NCBI GenBank assembly: GCA_022497145.1
Contig: MU385903.1
Span: 1 to 64,000, forward strand
DNA length: 64,000 nucleotides
DNA from: Rostrohypoxylon terebratum
Taxonomy: Eukaryota > Ascomycota > Sordariomycetes > Xylariales > Hypoxylaceae
Direction: 5' to 3'
Position 1 is the first letter of the stretch. Every line of letters begins with the position of its first letter. The notes below the pieces were generated by a model. That model did not search any database and was not told the DNA's origin. It saw nothing but the letters and a program-made list of their open reading frames with translations. Position numbers and translations under genes: made by a program. Below, piece by piece: positions 23,210 to 33,481 of the stretch.

Positions 23210-24392
23210 ATGGCGGAACGGAAGATCCAACTTGTGAAAATAACCCACGTGTACTACAAGTACCCGGACCTCGATAAGGCAGTGGCATTCCTGAAAGACT
23301 TTGGCTTCACCGAGGAGAAAAGGGTGTCGGATGAAAAGATCTACTTCCGGGGGTACGGGACGGACCCCTGGGTGCTGTGCGCTATGAAGTCCGACAAGCC
23401 AGAATTTGGCGGTGCGGCGTTCGTTGTCGAATCAGAAGAAGACCTTAAGCTCGCGTCAGAGATAATTCCAAAGGCAACCAAGATCTATGAGCTCACGGAC
23501 GCGCCAGGTGGCGGCAAGGGGGTGACATTCTACGATCCTGTCGACGGATATCCACTTCATCTCGTGTGGGGTCAAGAACCTGCGCCGATGTTGGATATTC
23601 CCCTACCCCACGAACCCGTGAATTATGTGAGGAGTCCCCCCGATTTGACTCGTTAGATCCTTCGTTAACGGCGATGTAGCCTACCGAGAAGAACCGACCG
23701 GTGAACAAGTTCCAGCGATTCCAGAAACGGCCCGCCCCCGTGCACAAGCTAGGACATTTCGGTGTACGGACGACGAACTTCGCAAAAGCTTACGAGTTTT
23801 ACTGCAAGTACTTTAACTTCTTGGCTAGTGATGTATGCACGCCATTGTTCCTTCGGACATATAGAAGTTGCTCACGCTATACCAGCTCATCCACGATGAC
23901 AAAAAAATCGACCGGACAGTGTTCTACCGTCTGAATAGGGGCGATGAGGAAGTAGACCACCACGTCTTCTTCTTTGCCGAGGGCGCTACGTACAGGGTTC
24001 ACCACTCCTCGTTCGAAACGCACGACTTCGATACCCAGGTCCTCGGCCATGACTGGCTTCGAGAGAAGGGCTACAAGAACTGCTGGGGCGTTGGAAGACA
24101 CGTTCTCGGCAGCCAGATCTTCGACTACTGGTTCGTATTCCCACCCTTTTCCCTCAGTGGTGCCATGCGAACTGACCATGTTTCAGGTACGACCCGTTCG
24201 GACTTATCATGGAGCACTACGTCGATGGCGACCTGGTAAATGCCTCGGAGCCCACGCACATCTCACAGGCTGGCCCAGGTAGTCTGCATGTGTGGGGTAA
24301 GTATCTGATCCCGGGTATACTCTTAGGGGCTGACACTAATTCAACCTGCATTAGGCCCTGCTGTTCCTGGGGAATTCTTACCGAAAGACTAA
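23210..24392 (+). CDS. Extradiol-type dioxygenase (vicinal oxygen chelate fold, two domains)
   Basis: Two-domain vicinal-oxygen-chelate protein resembling catechol 2,3-dioxygenase, predicted to be a metal-dependent ring-cleaving or related enzyme. Five exons, 23210-23626, 23680-23832, 23886-24130, 24187-24296 and 24355-24392, join in frame across 53-58 bp introns to give 320 aa; intron 3 uses an unusual GTTCGT donor. The N-terminal half is a glyoxalase-like module without clear metal ligands. The C-terminal half carries the His-His-Glu set: KLGHFGVR, YRVHHSSFE and LIMEHYVDGD, along with GVGRHVLGSQIFDYW, a strong signature of extradiol enzymes. No aromatic-degradation genes lie beside it, so the substrate is open. 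Confidence 0.9.
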
Positions 24393-24656
24393 TAATGGCC
24401 AGTCAAAACTGAGGATGAACTCATGAAATACAGAATGTATGGTATCTTACGTATAATGTATTTGTATCTATCTCACTATCATTGGGGAGCGTTTAATGAA
24501 GGTAACGAATTGGCCATGCTACAACCACTCAACTTATTTAGTAACCGATGCTGTAAAGTGGTCTGCCTAGTGCCAGCACCATCTCATTTTCACCTTTATT
24601 TCAACGAGTAATTCAAGAACCGCCGTCGCGATAAGCATGGATTTTAGTCGTGTACG

Positions 24657-26471
24657 TCATACCAACCGACTTTTCTTTATCTTTTCCAATTTTTCATATT
24701 CCGTGAGCTTGCCCTCATAGCCTTCAAATAATTCTCGATCACCTAATCCTGGCTTCTCACCCCTATATTTCTGCCATCTGTTCCAAGTCTCACTTCCGTT
24801 AGGCATTCCTTCTCTGAGTCCCGCGGGGTCATCCATATCCAGCATATACTCCTGTGGCACACCGCATTCAACCAGATATCGGTTGAGATCTTGTGTTGCC
24901 TCCTTGCGCATCATGAACCACAGCTCGTCCCGTACACGCCAGCGGCGGAACTGTAACGCCTGTCGGATTGTCTTGTACGCTTCTTGTGGGCTAAGTTCGT
25001 CAATCCCGTTGATCGGGTCGAAGCGAGTAACCTCTCTCTGGAGGTAGTCAACGTTACCAGCGATGGTAAGATTGAAAAAGTGAGGATATCCTGGTGGACA
25101 CGACCAATCTTCTACGATTGACAAGAGTTCTTCGTACCGCTGTAGCTTAGCCGAGCTTTCTAGATAAGAACGATGTTTTGAGGCAAGTCGAAACGAGGCT
25201 AGCGGGCGGTCGACGATCATTCCTGATGGCGGAGTGAGAGTGTTCAGCTGGGATAGCTCTTCCTTTGTCTTGGGATAAGCTGGCCACTTTTGAGTGAGCA
25301 TGCCACACATTGGATTGGTCTGCAGTTTAAACTTGTCGAAGTTCTTTGGTAACTCTCCATGGTACAGTGACCTAATCTCGTCGGGCTTAGGACAGGATAT
25401 AAGCCGCCCCATCGCTGCTGCGATGCGCATTTCTAGCGATGAGCTGATTCCTTTACCGCCGTCATCAGTCTCCGCGACAATGAACCTAGCACCCAGATAG
25501 GCAGGGATATTCATTGTGTTGACCCGGATATTCTCGAGTTCCGCAGGCCTGAAGTCGCCGTCATATGGCGGCTCGAGATGGAGAAGGTCGATGTAGAAGG
25601 GATCACCAAGATGTTTCAAGAACTCGAAGACACCTTTTCCGTGCTCGGGAGCAGCGAAGCCGTACGTCGCACCCTTTCTTTCGACTCCAGGAGAGAAAAT
25701 AAGTCTCTCGCTAGGGACAACACCGCCATTATGGAATTGTTCCTGACCTGCCACCACCTGGGGTGGTAAGTTCCACGACTTTCCCATGTTGGAGTAGGTT
25801 AATGACCATGTATTGAAACCATTCGGTGCTGCCAACTTGAAACATGCCTCGCACAGTTTCCCTGTACGCATTCTTGATATATACCATTCTCCATTTTCGA
25901 TTGCCTTTACCGGATCGCAGTTCGGATCAATGCTTGTATTACCTGCTACTGGTTCGATGTAGTGGAAAAACCCTAACATCGGTGGTATCGTCGTCCCAAC
26001 TCCACATTGCAGTTTAGGAGAGTGTGGGCACCCAAGCTCCGGTGTCGTTAACAGTGTTGAGAGATATTCGGCCGAGCCAGGTCTTTTCTTTGCTTTCTCA
26101 TAGGCAGACTTGTACTCTTCTGATAACGGTTGGGGACTGTCGGCGTCCTTGTACAACAAGTCTTGAAAGGTAGCAGACCCTTTATTATTCAGCCAAGTCT
26201 TCTGTTCGTCGGCTGCATAATACCTGAGAGGAAAAGTGCGGTGTTCGGCATTCTCTTGCTTTACAGAAAGATGATATCTTTCCAATGGAGTGAGCTTTTC
26301 TCGTTCACTCACTTCCCTCTCGTCTGAAGGATTTGGAGGGACGTAGTTCTGTTCCGGCGTTCTCGAAGATAACGAAGGCTGCGCCCGGGTTTCGGTAGGT
26401 GGTCTCCGGCGAACAAAAAGTTCAAACGCTTTGATTGCACTAGGATCGATATTATTTCGCATGTTTATCAA
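24657..26471 (-). CDS. Family A protein, long copy (unrecognised, CPH/CxxC motifs)
   Basis: I do not recognise this 604-aa single-exon protein. Visible features: CPH at 148-150, CEAC at 207-210, then APNGFNTWS, and LGDPFYIDLLHL at 288-299. The same ordered motifs (LLT-P---CPH, LGFF, CxxC, GFNxWS, LGDPFYIDxLHL) occur in the 33.5-35 kb gene, so the two are paralogs. A Cys/His pairing suggests a structural metal site, but that is inference. The N-terminal 120 residues are charged and probably disordered, and the C-terminal third (PICG-free, Trp/Arg rich, MMRKEATQDLNRYL) is not shared with the paralog. No signal peptide or membrane span. The start at 26471 precedes a second in-frame Met (M4). Confidence 0.75.
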   Translation of the reverse strand: MINMRNNIDPSAIKAFELFVRRRPPTETRAQPSLSSRTPEQNYVPPNPSDEREVSEREKLTPLERYHLSVKQENAEHRTFPLRYYAADEQKTWLNNKGSATFQDLLYKDADSPQPLSEEYKSAYEKAKKRPGSAEYLSTLLTTPELGCPHSPKLQCGVGTTIPPMLGFFHYIEPVAGNTSIDPNCDPVKAIENGEWYISRMRTGKLCEACFKLAAPNGFNTWSLTYSNMGKSWNLPPQVVAGQEQFHNGGVVPSERLIFSPGVERKGATYGFAAPEHGKGVFEFLKHLGDPFYIDLLHLEPPYDGDFRPAELENIRVNTMNIPAYLGARFIVAETDDGGKGISSSLEMRIAAAMGRLISCPKPDEIRSLYHGELPKNFDKFKLQTNPMCGMLTQKWPAYPKTKEELSQLNTLTPPSGMIVDRPLASFRLASKHRSYLESSAKLQRYEELLSIVEDWSCPPGYPHFFNLTIAGNVDYLQREVTRFDPINGIDELSPQEAYKTIRQALQFRRWRVRDELWFMMRKEATQDLNRYLVECGVPQEYMLDMDDPAGLREGMPNGSETWNRWQKYRGEKPGLGDRELFEGYEGKLTEYEKLEKIKKSRLV

Positions 26472-27359
26472 GCCTTGATTATCAACGTAGGTCGGTAAGC
26501 TTCAATATTAGGGAAATAGTAAAGCTTTTGTTATACTCGGATATTTCGTTCATGCATAGAAATATTGCAAGATTCATGCGTTCATTCTCCCAGCCTTCTA
26601 GCTACATCGATACAAATAACACCCCTCATTGCTGCTCAAGCCTCCATTGAGATCTCACCTGTGGCAGTACCTAAGCCCGATAGCTGGAGGTACCTACCTA
26701 GTACCTAGCATTCCCTATAATATAGGTACTGGTGACTCTCAACGACGCACCATAAGGGGTACCGGGCACCGAATAGGTACCTACTAGGTACTGTACCTAG
26801 TAGCAAAGTGCGCAAAAAACGGTGGGCAAAAAACACGGAGACATTTATACTTAACCAAAAGTCCCTGGGGAGTTACTAAACCCGACTATCACCCCCCCAA
26901 TATCAACCAACCTATTTCCACGTATCAGGTTACAACGCGAAGACATCACACATTGTCAGCAAAAGAGACGATCACTTGACGAAATCCATTTTGTTCTTCA
27001 GACATGTTCCTAATTCGCCTTCTCTCAGAGATCGTCGGTGAGCCCATCGATATTTGAAGTTCCGAGCGAAACTTCATAACGAAAATGCCCTTACAGCTGT
27101 TTCATTACCCGGCATTACATGTAGATGGATTAAACGAGAACAGGAACCCCCCGAAAACGAGCAGCATGACAATGAGGCTCACTTAGCCCAGTGCCTTCAA
27201 AGTTTAACTAGTTATACAATAAGATGTTTCTACATACCTTAGGTGGCCATCAGCTTATCAACAAGGAATTCCACCTCTCAGTGCAGCTTTTCTACGGCTT
27301 TCTGAGTGCAGCTGCTCACATAGCTTACGGTCGCCAATCTAGATTCTAGAACAAGCAGC
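26472..27359. other. Intergenic, CCTAGG-rich
   Basis: No supported gene. The 26675-26815 part is dense in GTACCTA, CTAGGTA and TAGTACCTAG words. A 62-codon ORF at 27054 has no motif. Confidence 0.5.
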
Positions 27360-27818
27360 CAGCTACCACAAATGCCGTCCACGTCATGCTCGGGGCCGTT
27401 CACCATTGGTGTCTATCAGAAAAGGGTATGCTCAGTAACTGTAGGACACGGAATGCCTAGCGTATCAAGTATCTGAAGATGACTACACGACAATACATGC
27501 CACAGAGTCCTGCAGTTGCGAATTCGTATATGTGGCGCAAGGAGAGTTAGCTAGCATACTACAGAAGAAAGACTGGACGTTGTATGTTTCTCTTGTGGGA
27601 TCTAAACGATTCCCGAACATGATTAACTTCGTCGCTATTTCACACATATGGTGTGATGGTCTTGGAAATCATCGCGACAATGCTATTCCCCTATGCCAAT
27701 TCCAACGCATAGGTCAGCTCGTTTCCGCTCTTTACGGCGGTGCACATACCCCATTCTGATTGGATACCCTTTCTTTCCCCTCGCAACCTCAGGATACATC
27801 CTTACCGGAAATATATGC

Positions 27819-27843
27819 GGGGTCGTAACTGTTCCCTAACGGT
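27819..27843 (+). repeat. Left inverted repeat of the element in the HET relic
   Basis: 25 bases (starting GGGGTCGTAACTG) exactly matched in reverse complement at 28465-28489. Confidence 0.85.
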
Positions 27844-28464
27844 GCCATATTTTGTAACCGTGCCATATTGTGGCACTGTCCCGGGAAAAGGAATGGCCAC
27901 AGAATAGTTCCCTGTAGTGGAACCGTGCCAAGATCTTGGCACGGTTGTAAAAAATGTAACTCCATATCTTTTATTTTTATTTAATTATATATATTTATCT
28001 TATTTATACATATTTATTTAATTTATTTATTTAATTATTTAATTTATTTAATCTTTTAAGCTCGAACCTACGAGTGTACTAACTACGCTATTTTACTTTT
28101 TTACATGATCTACGGTACGTACCTGTACGTTAAACCTTCTTTATATCCTTGTTAACCCGTACGGGCGGTAAAACCTCGGCTAAACCTTAAATTTTGTGAC
28201 GCGTCGCGACAACCTCACTTTTGGCACGCTTTATATACTATTTGGTACATTTAATACAATTGGAACACTTGGTACGGTTGTGACGATTTAATATTCCATA
28301 AAATTCAATTAACACCTACAAGCGTTCCAAGCTTTACAAGGATTACAAAATCTAAAAAATACGCCAAAAATTTGGAACTATTACGGCACGGTTACTTATT
28401 TAGGAACCATTGCGGCACGGTTACTTATTTAGGAACTATTACGTGACGGTACCAAATTTTTGGA

Positions 28465-28489
28465 ACCGTTAGGGAACAGTTACGACCCC
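28465..28489 (-). repeat. Right inverted repeat of the element in the HET relic
   Basis: Exact reverse complement of 27819-27843 (ends CAGTTACGACCCC). Confidence 0.85.
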
Positions 28490-29312
28490 ACGTATATTTC
28501 CTCTAAGGATATGAAGTGGCCCTCATAAGGATGAATTTTCAGTGCCCCATAGAATAGAAAGCTTTGGACTCTTCAAGAAGGTGTGCTGGCACATTCCCTT
28601 GCATTACAGTTTGCAGGTAAATCAATAGGGACCAAAACACTAGAGTCGTGTAGATATGGAGAGACTATATTAAGACTGCACGGTCGATTATTCAAACGAA
28701 CTTGGGACCGGTTAGCCGCGCTTCAAATATCGGAGAAGGAGAAGCCTAGGCGAACGAGTATCGTTGAAGCAGGAAGTTCTCTTCAATGTCGATCAACTGG
28801 CAATCCATCGGATGAGCCATTGTGCCTCGGGAATATAGTAGGTTAGGTAGGCATAGACCCAGCAGCTGTAGAGCAACACTCATGCATGACAAGACGTATG
28901 CACACCGCTGAAGTAGAGCTTAGTGGCCTGCAGGCAAACCTACCCGGCATCGCCTTTTTCGAATCGAGGTTAACGATTGGCAAGATTTTTCATTCCCACT
29001 TGGGTCCATTCAAGATCAACGTTGATTTCCCCAGAGTTAGGTAAAGTTCATACTCCTTCAACAGATCGTGGATTTGTCCTCATGTTACGACGTCTGGGTG
29101 AGCTGGGAAGGCGAGGTTCCTCACGTTTAGCCTCTCATATTGTCGTCCATGATGGATGCCTAGCAGACATCGTTAGCTATGCGAGTGACCTGACGAGGGT
29201 TCGGTCTTTCAATATGGTGGATTTATACCGCCCAGACATGCTTCTAGATGAACCCAATAGCTACTTCAAACTAGATTCAAAGTGGGAGGGCTATGGAAAA
29301 TGGAAGGCTTAG

Positions 29313-30177
29313 GGTTTACTCCCGTCTTATAAAGTACTGGTTGTTTATACTGATATGACCTGCATTATACCTGCTAACCTAGCCTAAGTAGGTACCTATT
29401 CTGCGCCATTCTTGCAAATCATGACTTATTAGTGGTACAGCCTGCATGGGCGAATGACATGTAGTCAGATTCAGCTTCACTGAGGTACCGGCAGGGGATA
29501 GCTTCCCTGCTAATAAGTGAATACGGTGATGAAGTAGGTAGTGTGAGACGTAAGATGCTTGTGGTTGTAGCCAACTAACTTTAGAACACGACATTACCTA
29601 GATATCCCAAGAATTTTGACTTCATTCATATCAGGTAATACCTATCTACCGAGGTAGGCAGGTCGATAATTCTTTCAAAGTGGAAATATCGACTGAACAA
29701 TTGTAGCCCCCTACCTACCTACCTAGGTAGATAGGTAGGATCTAGGTAGTAATTGAAAGTGTATTTACCTCATTGCTTTTGGAAAAGAAATCTTGCGTAT
29801 GGGTCGCTTACAGGTAACTAGGTAGAGGTAAGTAAATACATTTTTTAACTATCAGAATCGCATCAGCTTACCACCTTGCATGATTCAGGATCTATTGGGT
29901 ACCTATTTCAAGTCGCAGAAAGTAGTGATGTACGTTATGCAGCAAGGACTTGGAGGTAGGGATTGAGGGCGTCAGCCATGTTCGCTAGCACTCGGTTAAT
30001 CTTTTTCCTTTAAGAGAACGAGTTATGGATCAAATTGTATGCTCCGATTTAATTGAGGTCAATACCATTCATCTCTGCTTTGAAGTTGTCGTATAAAAAT
30101 CAAGTACTTGCCCGATCTGTGTCTGATATTATCGCCATTCTATTGCTCCCCTTATCTTATTCTACCTTCTTGAAATA
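29313..30177. other. Intergenic, CCTAGG-rich
   Basis: No supported gene. ACCTACCTACCTAGGTAGAT-type words cluster at 29635-29750. The last 200 bp is the likely promoter of the membrane-protein gene at 30178. Confidence 0.5.
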
Positions 30178-31176
30178 ATGGCCTTAAATTATCTTCAGAA
30201 TTGGTCTCCATTCCGTATCGATGCCTTGGGCTTAGTGACCATGATTGGCGCCGAGGAAGTGGATTGGGCAATCGGGCGACTGATATTCAATCCCTGGACT
30301 GAATTCCTTCCACTCCTAGGTGCCTTCGTAGTTGCAGGCAATCGCTTCATTCAACCTATTCCAGGGGTGGTGATGTACAATATCACAGACGGAGTCATGG
30401 CGACAGATGTCGCAGGCTGGGTCCCACGATGGCTTGCGAAACAAAAATTGAATTGGAACACGAATACCTACATTTTCGCCCCCCAAAAAGCCACACCGCG
30501 TGATAAAGCCGAAATAATCCAAGCACTAGCTATTGGGATCATATTCAACATAGGACTATTGGTGTTATGCGTGCTCATTGCGGACTGGTTTGGCTTCGCC
30601 AACACGGTAGCACTGATAGTCTCGATTGCAACGCGATGGTATATGCTCGAACAAAACAGATTGTTCCTAGAGAAATCTTGGGACGAGCTCGAGGGATACA
30701 AAGGCGAGGTCGTCAAATTATTCTGTCTCTTGATAGACGGAAAAGCAGTTTCCATCGAAGCACCGCGCGGATTTGTGCTTAATTCGTTTCTAACCACTCC
30801 ACGACCTTCTCACCCATATTTGTACTATCTTGCCAGAGCTTTTGGCTGGGTAGCATTTGGTTTCCATGTCATTTGTATCGGACAAGCAACGCTTGCTGTG
30901 CAAATCATCACGGTGGTTATCATGATAGCCGCTACTGTTGGTACGGTTTTCTGCATAGGGTGCCATGAATTACATCTTGGCCGGCGAGTCAATATCCGCC
31001 GCTTGAATACTGATGATCTAGAAGATAGGAGGTCTGTGGCTTACGCTAGGATGGGTCTGTCACCCCCGGAAGAAGAGACCATGCTCGCGTGGGCTCTTGT
31101 CCCACAGCGAAGTAATTCAGAGTGGTGGAGTCGATATTATAAACTGAAAGAATCAATGAATTCTAGCAAGATATGA
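30178..31176 (+). CDS. Family B membrane protein, copy 1 (unrecognised, four predicted spans)
   Basis: I do not recognise this 332-aa single-exon protein. Four hydrophobic spans are visible in two hairpins, roughly 113-134 and 137-155, then 217-238 and 241-262. The N-terminal 110 residues hold the conserved blocks PFRIDALGLVT, GAEE, YNITDG and ATDV-GW--RWL. After the last span come a basic stretch and the C-terminal block PQRSNSEWWSRYYK. All these blocks recur in order in the convergent gene at 31845-33008, so the two are paralogs. No signal peptide precedes the conserved block, so both termini may lie on the same side of the membrane. Function unknown. Confidence 0.8.
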   Translation: MALNYLQNWSPFRIDALGLVTMIGAEEVDWAIGRLIFNPWTEFLPLLGAFVVAGNRFIQPIPGVVMYNITDGVMATDVAGWVPRWLAKQKLNWNTNTYIFAPQKATPRDKAEIIQALAIGIIFNIGLLVLCVLIADWFGFANTVALIVSIATRWYMLEQNRLFLEKSWDELEGYKGEVVKLFCLLIDGKAVSIEAPRGFVLNSFLTTPRPSHPYLYYLARAFGWVAFGFHVICIGQATLAVQIITVVIMIAATVGTVFCIGCHELHLGRRVNIRRLNTDDLEDRRSVAYARMGLSPPEEETMLAWALVPQRSNSEWWSRYYKLKESMNSSKI

Positions 31177-31844
31177 AAAATTAACCTATATAGATGCATT
31201 TCGAAAGTACATACCTACCTAGATGCCTACCTAGGTAGTTATTTTTACCATGTCCAGGAGGTTTACAGCAGACAGAGCGAAAGGTAGGAGGTACCTACCT
31301 GGAGATAGCGAGTAAGGCAAAGACTCCTTATAGACGGCTTCAGGCCAAGTTGACCAACAACTACTCTCTATTCCTAGCTACCTACTATACTAGTAGGTAG
31401 TCCTCTATCTTACACACTAAGTAGGTCGGGTACTCTATCTACCTAACTTATAAAATGAATCAATTGATAATATAAGCAAAACCCAGTAGGGAAATAGCTA
31501 CGGAGTAAGCTTCTTAGAAATTCCAATTACCTAGGTAGCTATCTATTTATCCTTTTGGTGTTTGTAGATCGCGACAATCAATATCCCTCCCCTGGCCACA
31601 TTTCTGTGTTAGCTTGTGACCTCCTCGTGCTAGTATTGCTCCTAACCTAGCGAAGTGTCACTGTAAAACCCCTGGCAATAATTGATCCCAGTCTTCCTGT
31701 ATCATTTCTAATGAAGGGTCCATAGCATATGACACTATTTTTTATAACAATTGCAAGCCCACGTAGGCTATAAGAGCTTCTTTAATGAAGCACAGTGTTC
31801 TCACATATCCGTCGTTTTGTCGTTGTATATTTGGGAGATATCAC
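31177..31844. other. Intergenic between convergent family B paralogs
   Basis: About 670 bp with no gene. ACCTACCTAGATGCCTACCTAGGTAG and related palindromic words fill 31210-31245 and 31365-31450. Confidence 0.55.
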
Positions 31845-33008
31845 CTATGGTGTTCCTGTCGGGGGTGGCGTCGCTGAACGAACAGGTGGCGCTTGTGCCA
31901 TAAGTTGTGTTTGAGTGGTATTACCCTGGGAATTAGACTGTTGCGAGACTGGGTGTTGGGGATTTGGTAATGTAGAAGTATTGCTAGCGATAGTCGCTTC
32001 TGTCGTGGATCCTCCGGTATTTGGCTGACCTCTAGCGGCCGCCACCCTTTCCTTATAACGGTTCCACCAAAACTCGTTACTCCGCTGTGGAAGTAAATTC
32101 CAGTGTATCATGTTGTCTTGCTCAGTATCGTTCAAATTAAGTCTGATATAAGCTGGAGACCTAGTCCATGAACTGTCCCCGAGATCCGTTTCAAGGCGAA
32201 GTTTCGTTCCTATCGTGTGAATTCGCTCTCCAATTTGACGACATTTCAGAAACGAACAGAGCACTAAAATGAACACGCAACAAATCTGGTTGACCAAAGT
32301 GGACATGCCAAGGGAGATGGCGTGGACTCCAAACGCAAGCCATCCTATCATCCTCATATCTGAATACCACTCACGGTTGACCGGACGCGGATCCGTCAGG
32401 AGGGTTTTTACAATGGCTGTGCGAGGTCCGTAAATAGTAACCGCATTTCCATTCGGTATCGTTAAGAAAACCTTGACTGATTCTCTGGGGTCATTAGGGA
32501 CACTGTTCGCAGCCTGGTCGATTGAATTCCGTAATTGGCCCAACACTTGCTGTCGGATCGCAACAGATATGATCAAAGCCACAATATTGACCACCGCCCA
32601 CCAATCCTCTATTAGTACGGCTAATATTAATAGCGGTAGCATAGACAAAACTCCCAACCCAAGTGCTATTGCCCGACGATCAGCAGACATGGGAGAACCA
32701 TCGGTTCTTAACGTTATGGTTGTGGCACTGTATGTGATGGGGTATGAGACTAGCCATCGTGTAAACCACCCACAAACATCGGTGGCCACAATCCCGTCTG
32801 TGATATTATAGAGAACGAAGCCTTGAATCGGTTTCACAATCTGATTGTTTGCAACGGTGTAGGATCCAAGAAATGGAAGCCAATCAGTAACCCAACTCTG
32901 GGTGAGTGTTCCAACAGCGGTGTTCATTTCTTCGGCACCGAATATAGTGACAAGGCCTAGAGCGTCGATCCTGAAGGGCTGCCACCCGGCCATACGATTC
33001 AGGAGCAT
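31845..33008 (-). CDS. Family B membrane protein, copy 2 (unrecognised)
   Basis: Paralog of the 30178 gene on the opposite strand; single exon. Upstream in-frame Met codons reach 33104, but the start at 33008 (MLLNRMAGWQPFR) matches the N-terminus of the other copy and gives 387 aa. Shared blocks: PFRIDALGLVTIFGAEE, YNITDGIVATDVCGWFTRWL, DPRPVN, GWLAFGVHAISLG and PQRSNEFWWNRYK. Four hydrophobic spans lie at the same places. It carries an extra C-terminal tail of about 70 residues rich in Thr, Gln, Ser and Pro that copy 1 lacks. It lies 473 bp downstream of the short family A gene on the same strand. Confidence 0.8.
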   Translation of the reverse strand: MLLNRMAGWQPFRIDALGLVTIFGAEEMNTAVGTLTQSWVTDWLPFLGSYTVANNQIVKPIQGFVLYNITDGIVATDVCGWFTRWLVSYPITYSATTITLRTDGSPMSADRRAIALGLGVLSMLPLLILAVLIEDWWAVVNIVALIISVAIRQQVLGQLRNSIDQAANSVPNDPRESVKVFLTIPNGNAVTIYGPRTAIVKTLLTDPRPVNREWYSDMRMIGWLAFGVHAISLGMSTLVNQICCVFILVLCSFLKCRQIGERIHTIGTKLRLETDLGDSSWTRSPAYIRLNLNDTEQDNMIHWNLLPQRSNEFWWNRYKERVAAARGQPNTGGSTTEATIASNTSTLPNPQHPVSQQSNSQGNTTQTQLMAQAPPVRSATPPPTGTP

Positions 33009-33481
33009 TTTGAAGATTACCAGAGGATTACCAGACGGCTCCAGGAAGCAGGTAAATCGTGTGGCGTAAGTTGACTGTTGACAAAGGTATAGCCCTACTG
33101 GCATGATGTACTTTGTACGTCAAACGTCACACCGAGCCCCTCGTTAATCATATACAGAACTTGCTTATCGGTGCCTGTAGAATAATACTGGACCGGATAT
33201 TCCGACTGGCCTAGAAATATTCATAGTCTTAAGGTACCGTCTGACTCTCGCCGTGGAAGGTAGCTACTTGTTACATCAAGAGTCTCTTTCTTCAGGCAAC
33301 GGTAATTCAGCGGTCTATCTCTACAGACAATCTACCAAGATTCCTAGATATAATTTTACGTTAAGCACATACCCCTTGTGCTTCTCTCACACATCGTAGG
33401 TAAGTTTCATGCTCCTATTCCGACCTGAGACCACACCGCTCGTACCACACCAGCGGTAGCTAGACCAGCGTCGCATAATAA
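33009..33481. other. Intergenic between family A and family B genes
   Basis: About 470 bp, probably promoter of the family B gene plus 3' end of the family A gene, both minus strand. No further feature is recognised. Confidence 0.5.

Larger units (their letters stand above)
27807..28501. mobile_element. Non-autonomous inverted-repeat DNA element (MITE-like)
   Basis: About 695 bp bounded by inverted repeats. A perfect 25-bp pair lies at 27819-27843 and 28465-28489 (starting GGGGTCGTAACTGTTCCC), extending outward to 37 bp with two mismatches (27807-27843 and 28465-28501). A weaker ATCCTTA match further out makes the true edges uncertain, and no clean target-site duplication is seen. The interior has no ORF, a very AT-rich core at about 27965-28055, and two direct copies of GGCACGGTTACTTATTTAGG at about 28385-28435. 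It sits inside the HET pseudogene. Confidence 0.75.
27360..29312 (+). pseudogene. HET-domain (heterokaryon incompatibility-type) pseudogene
   Basis: Broken HET-domain gene, a fungal family tied to allorecognition and programmed cell death. The 5' part (about 27478-27800) reads FVAISHIWCDGLGN and AIPLCQFQRI, matching the HET core YVAISHVWSDGLGN. A TGA then stands where PFWLDTL normally has Trp (27757-27759). The 3' part resumes with RKLWTLQEGVLA, QFAGKSI, QCRSTGNPSDEPLCLG, a further TAG, then VGIDPA, LPGIAF and STDRGF, also HET-like. About 50 codons of the usual domain are missing at the position of a 0.7 kb inverted-repeat element (27807-28501). Stops of the TGG-to-TGA/TAG kind would fit RIP mutation, but that was not measured. 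Exact ends and introns are uncertain. Confidence 0.8.
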
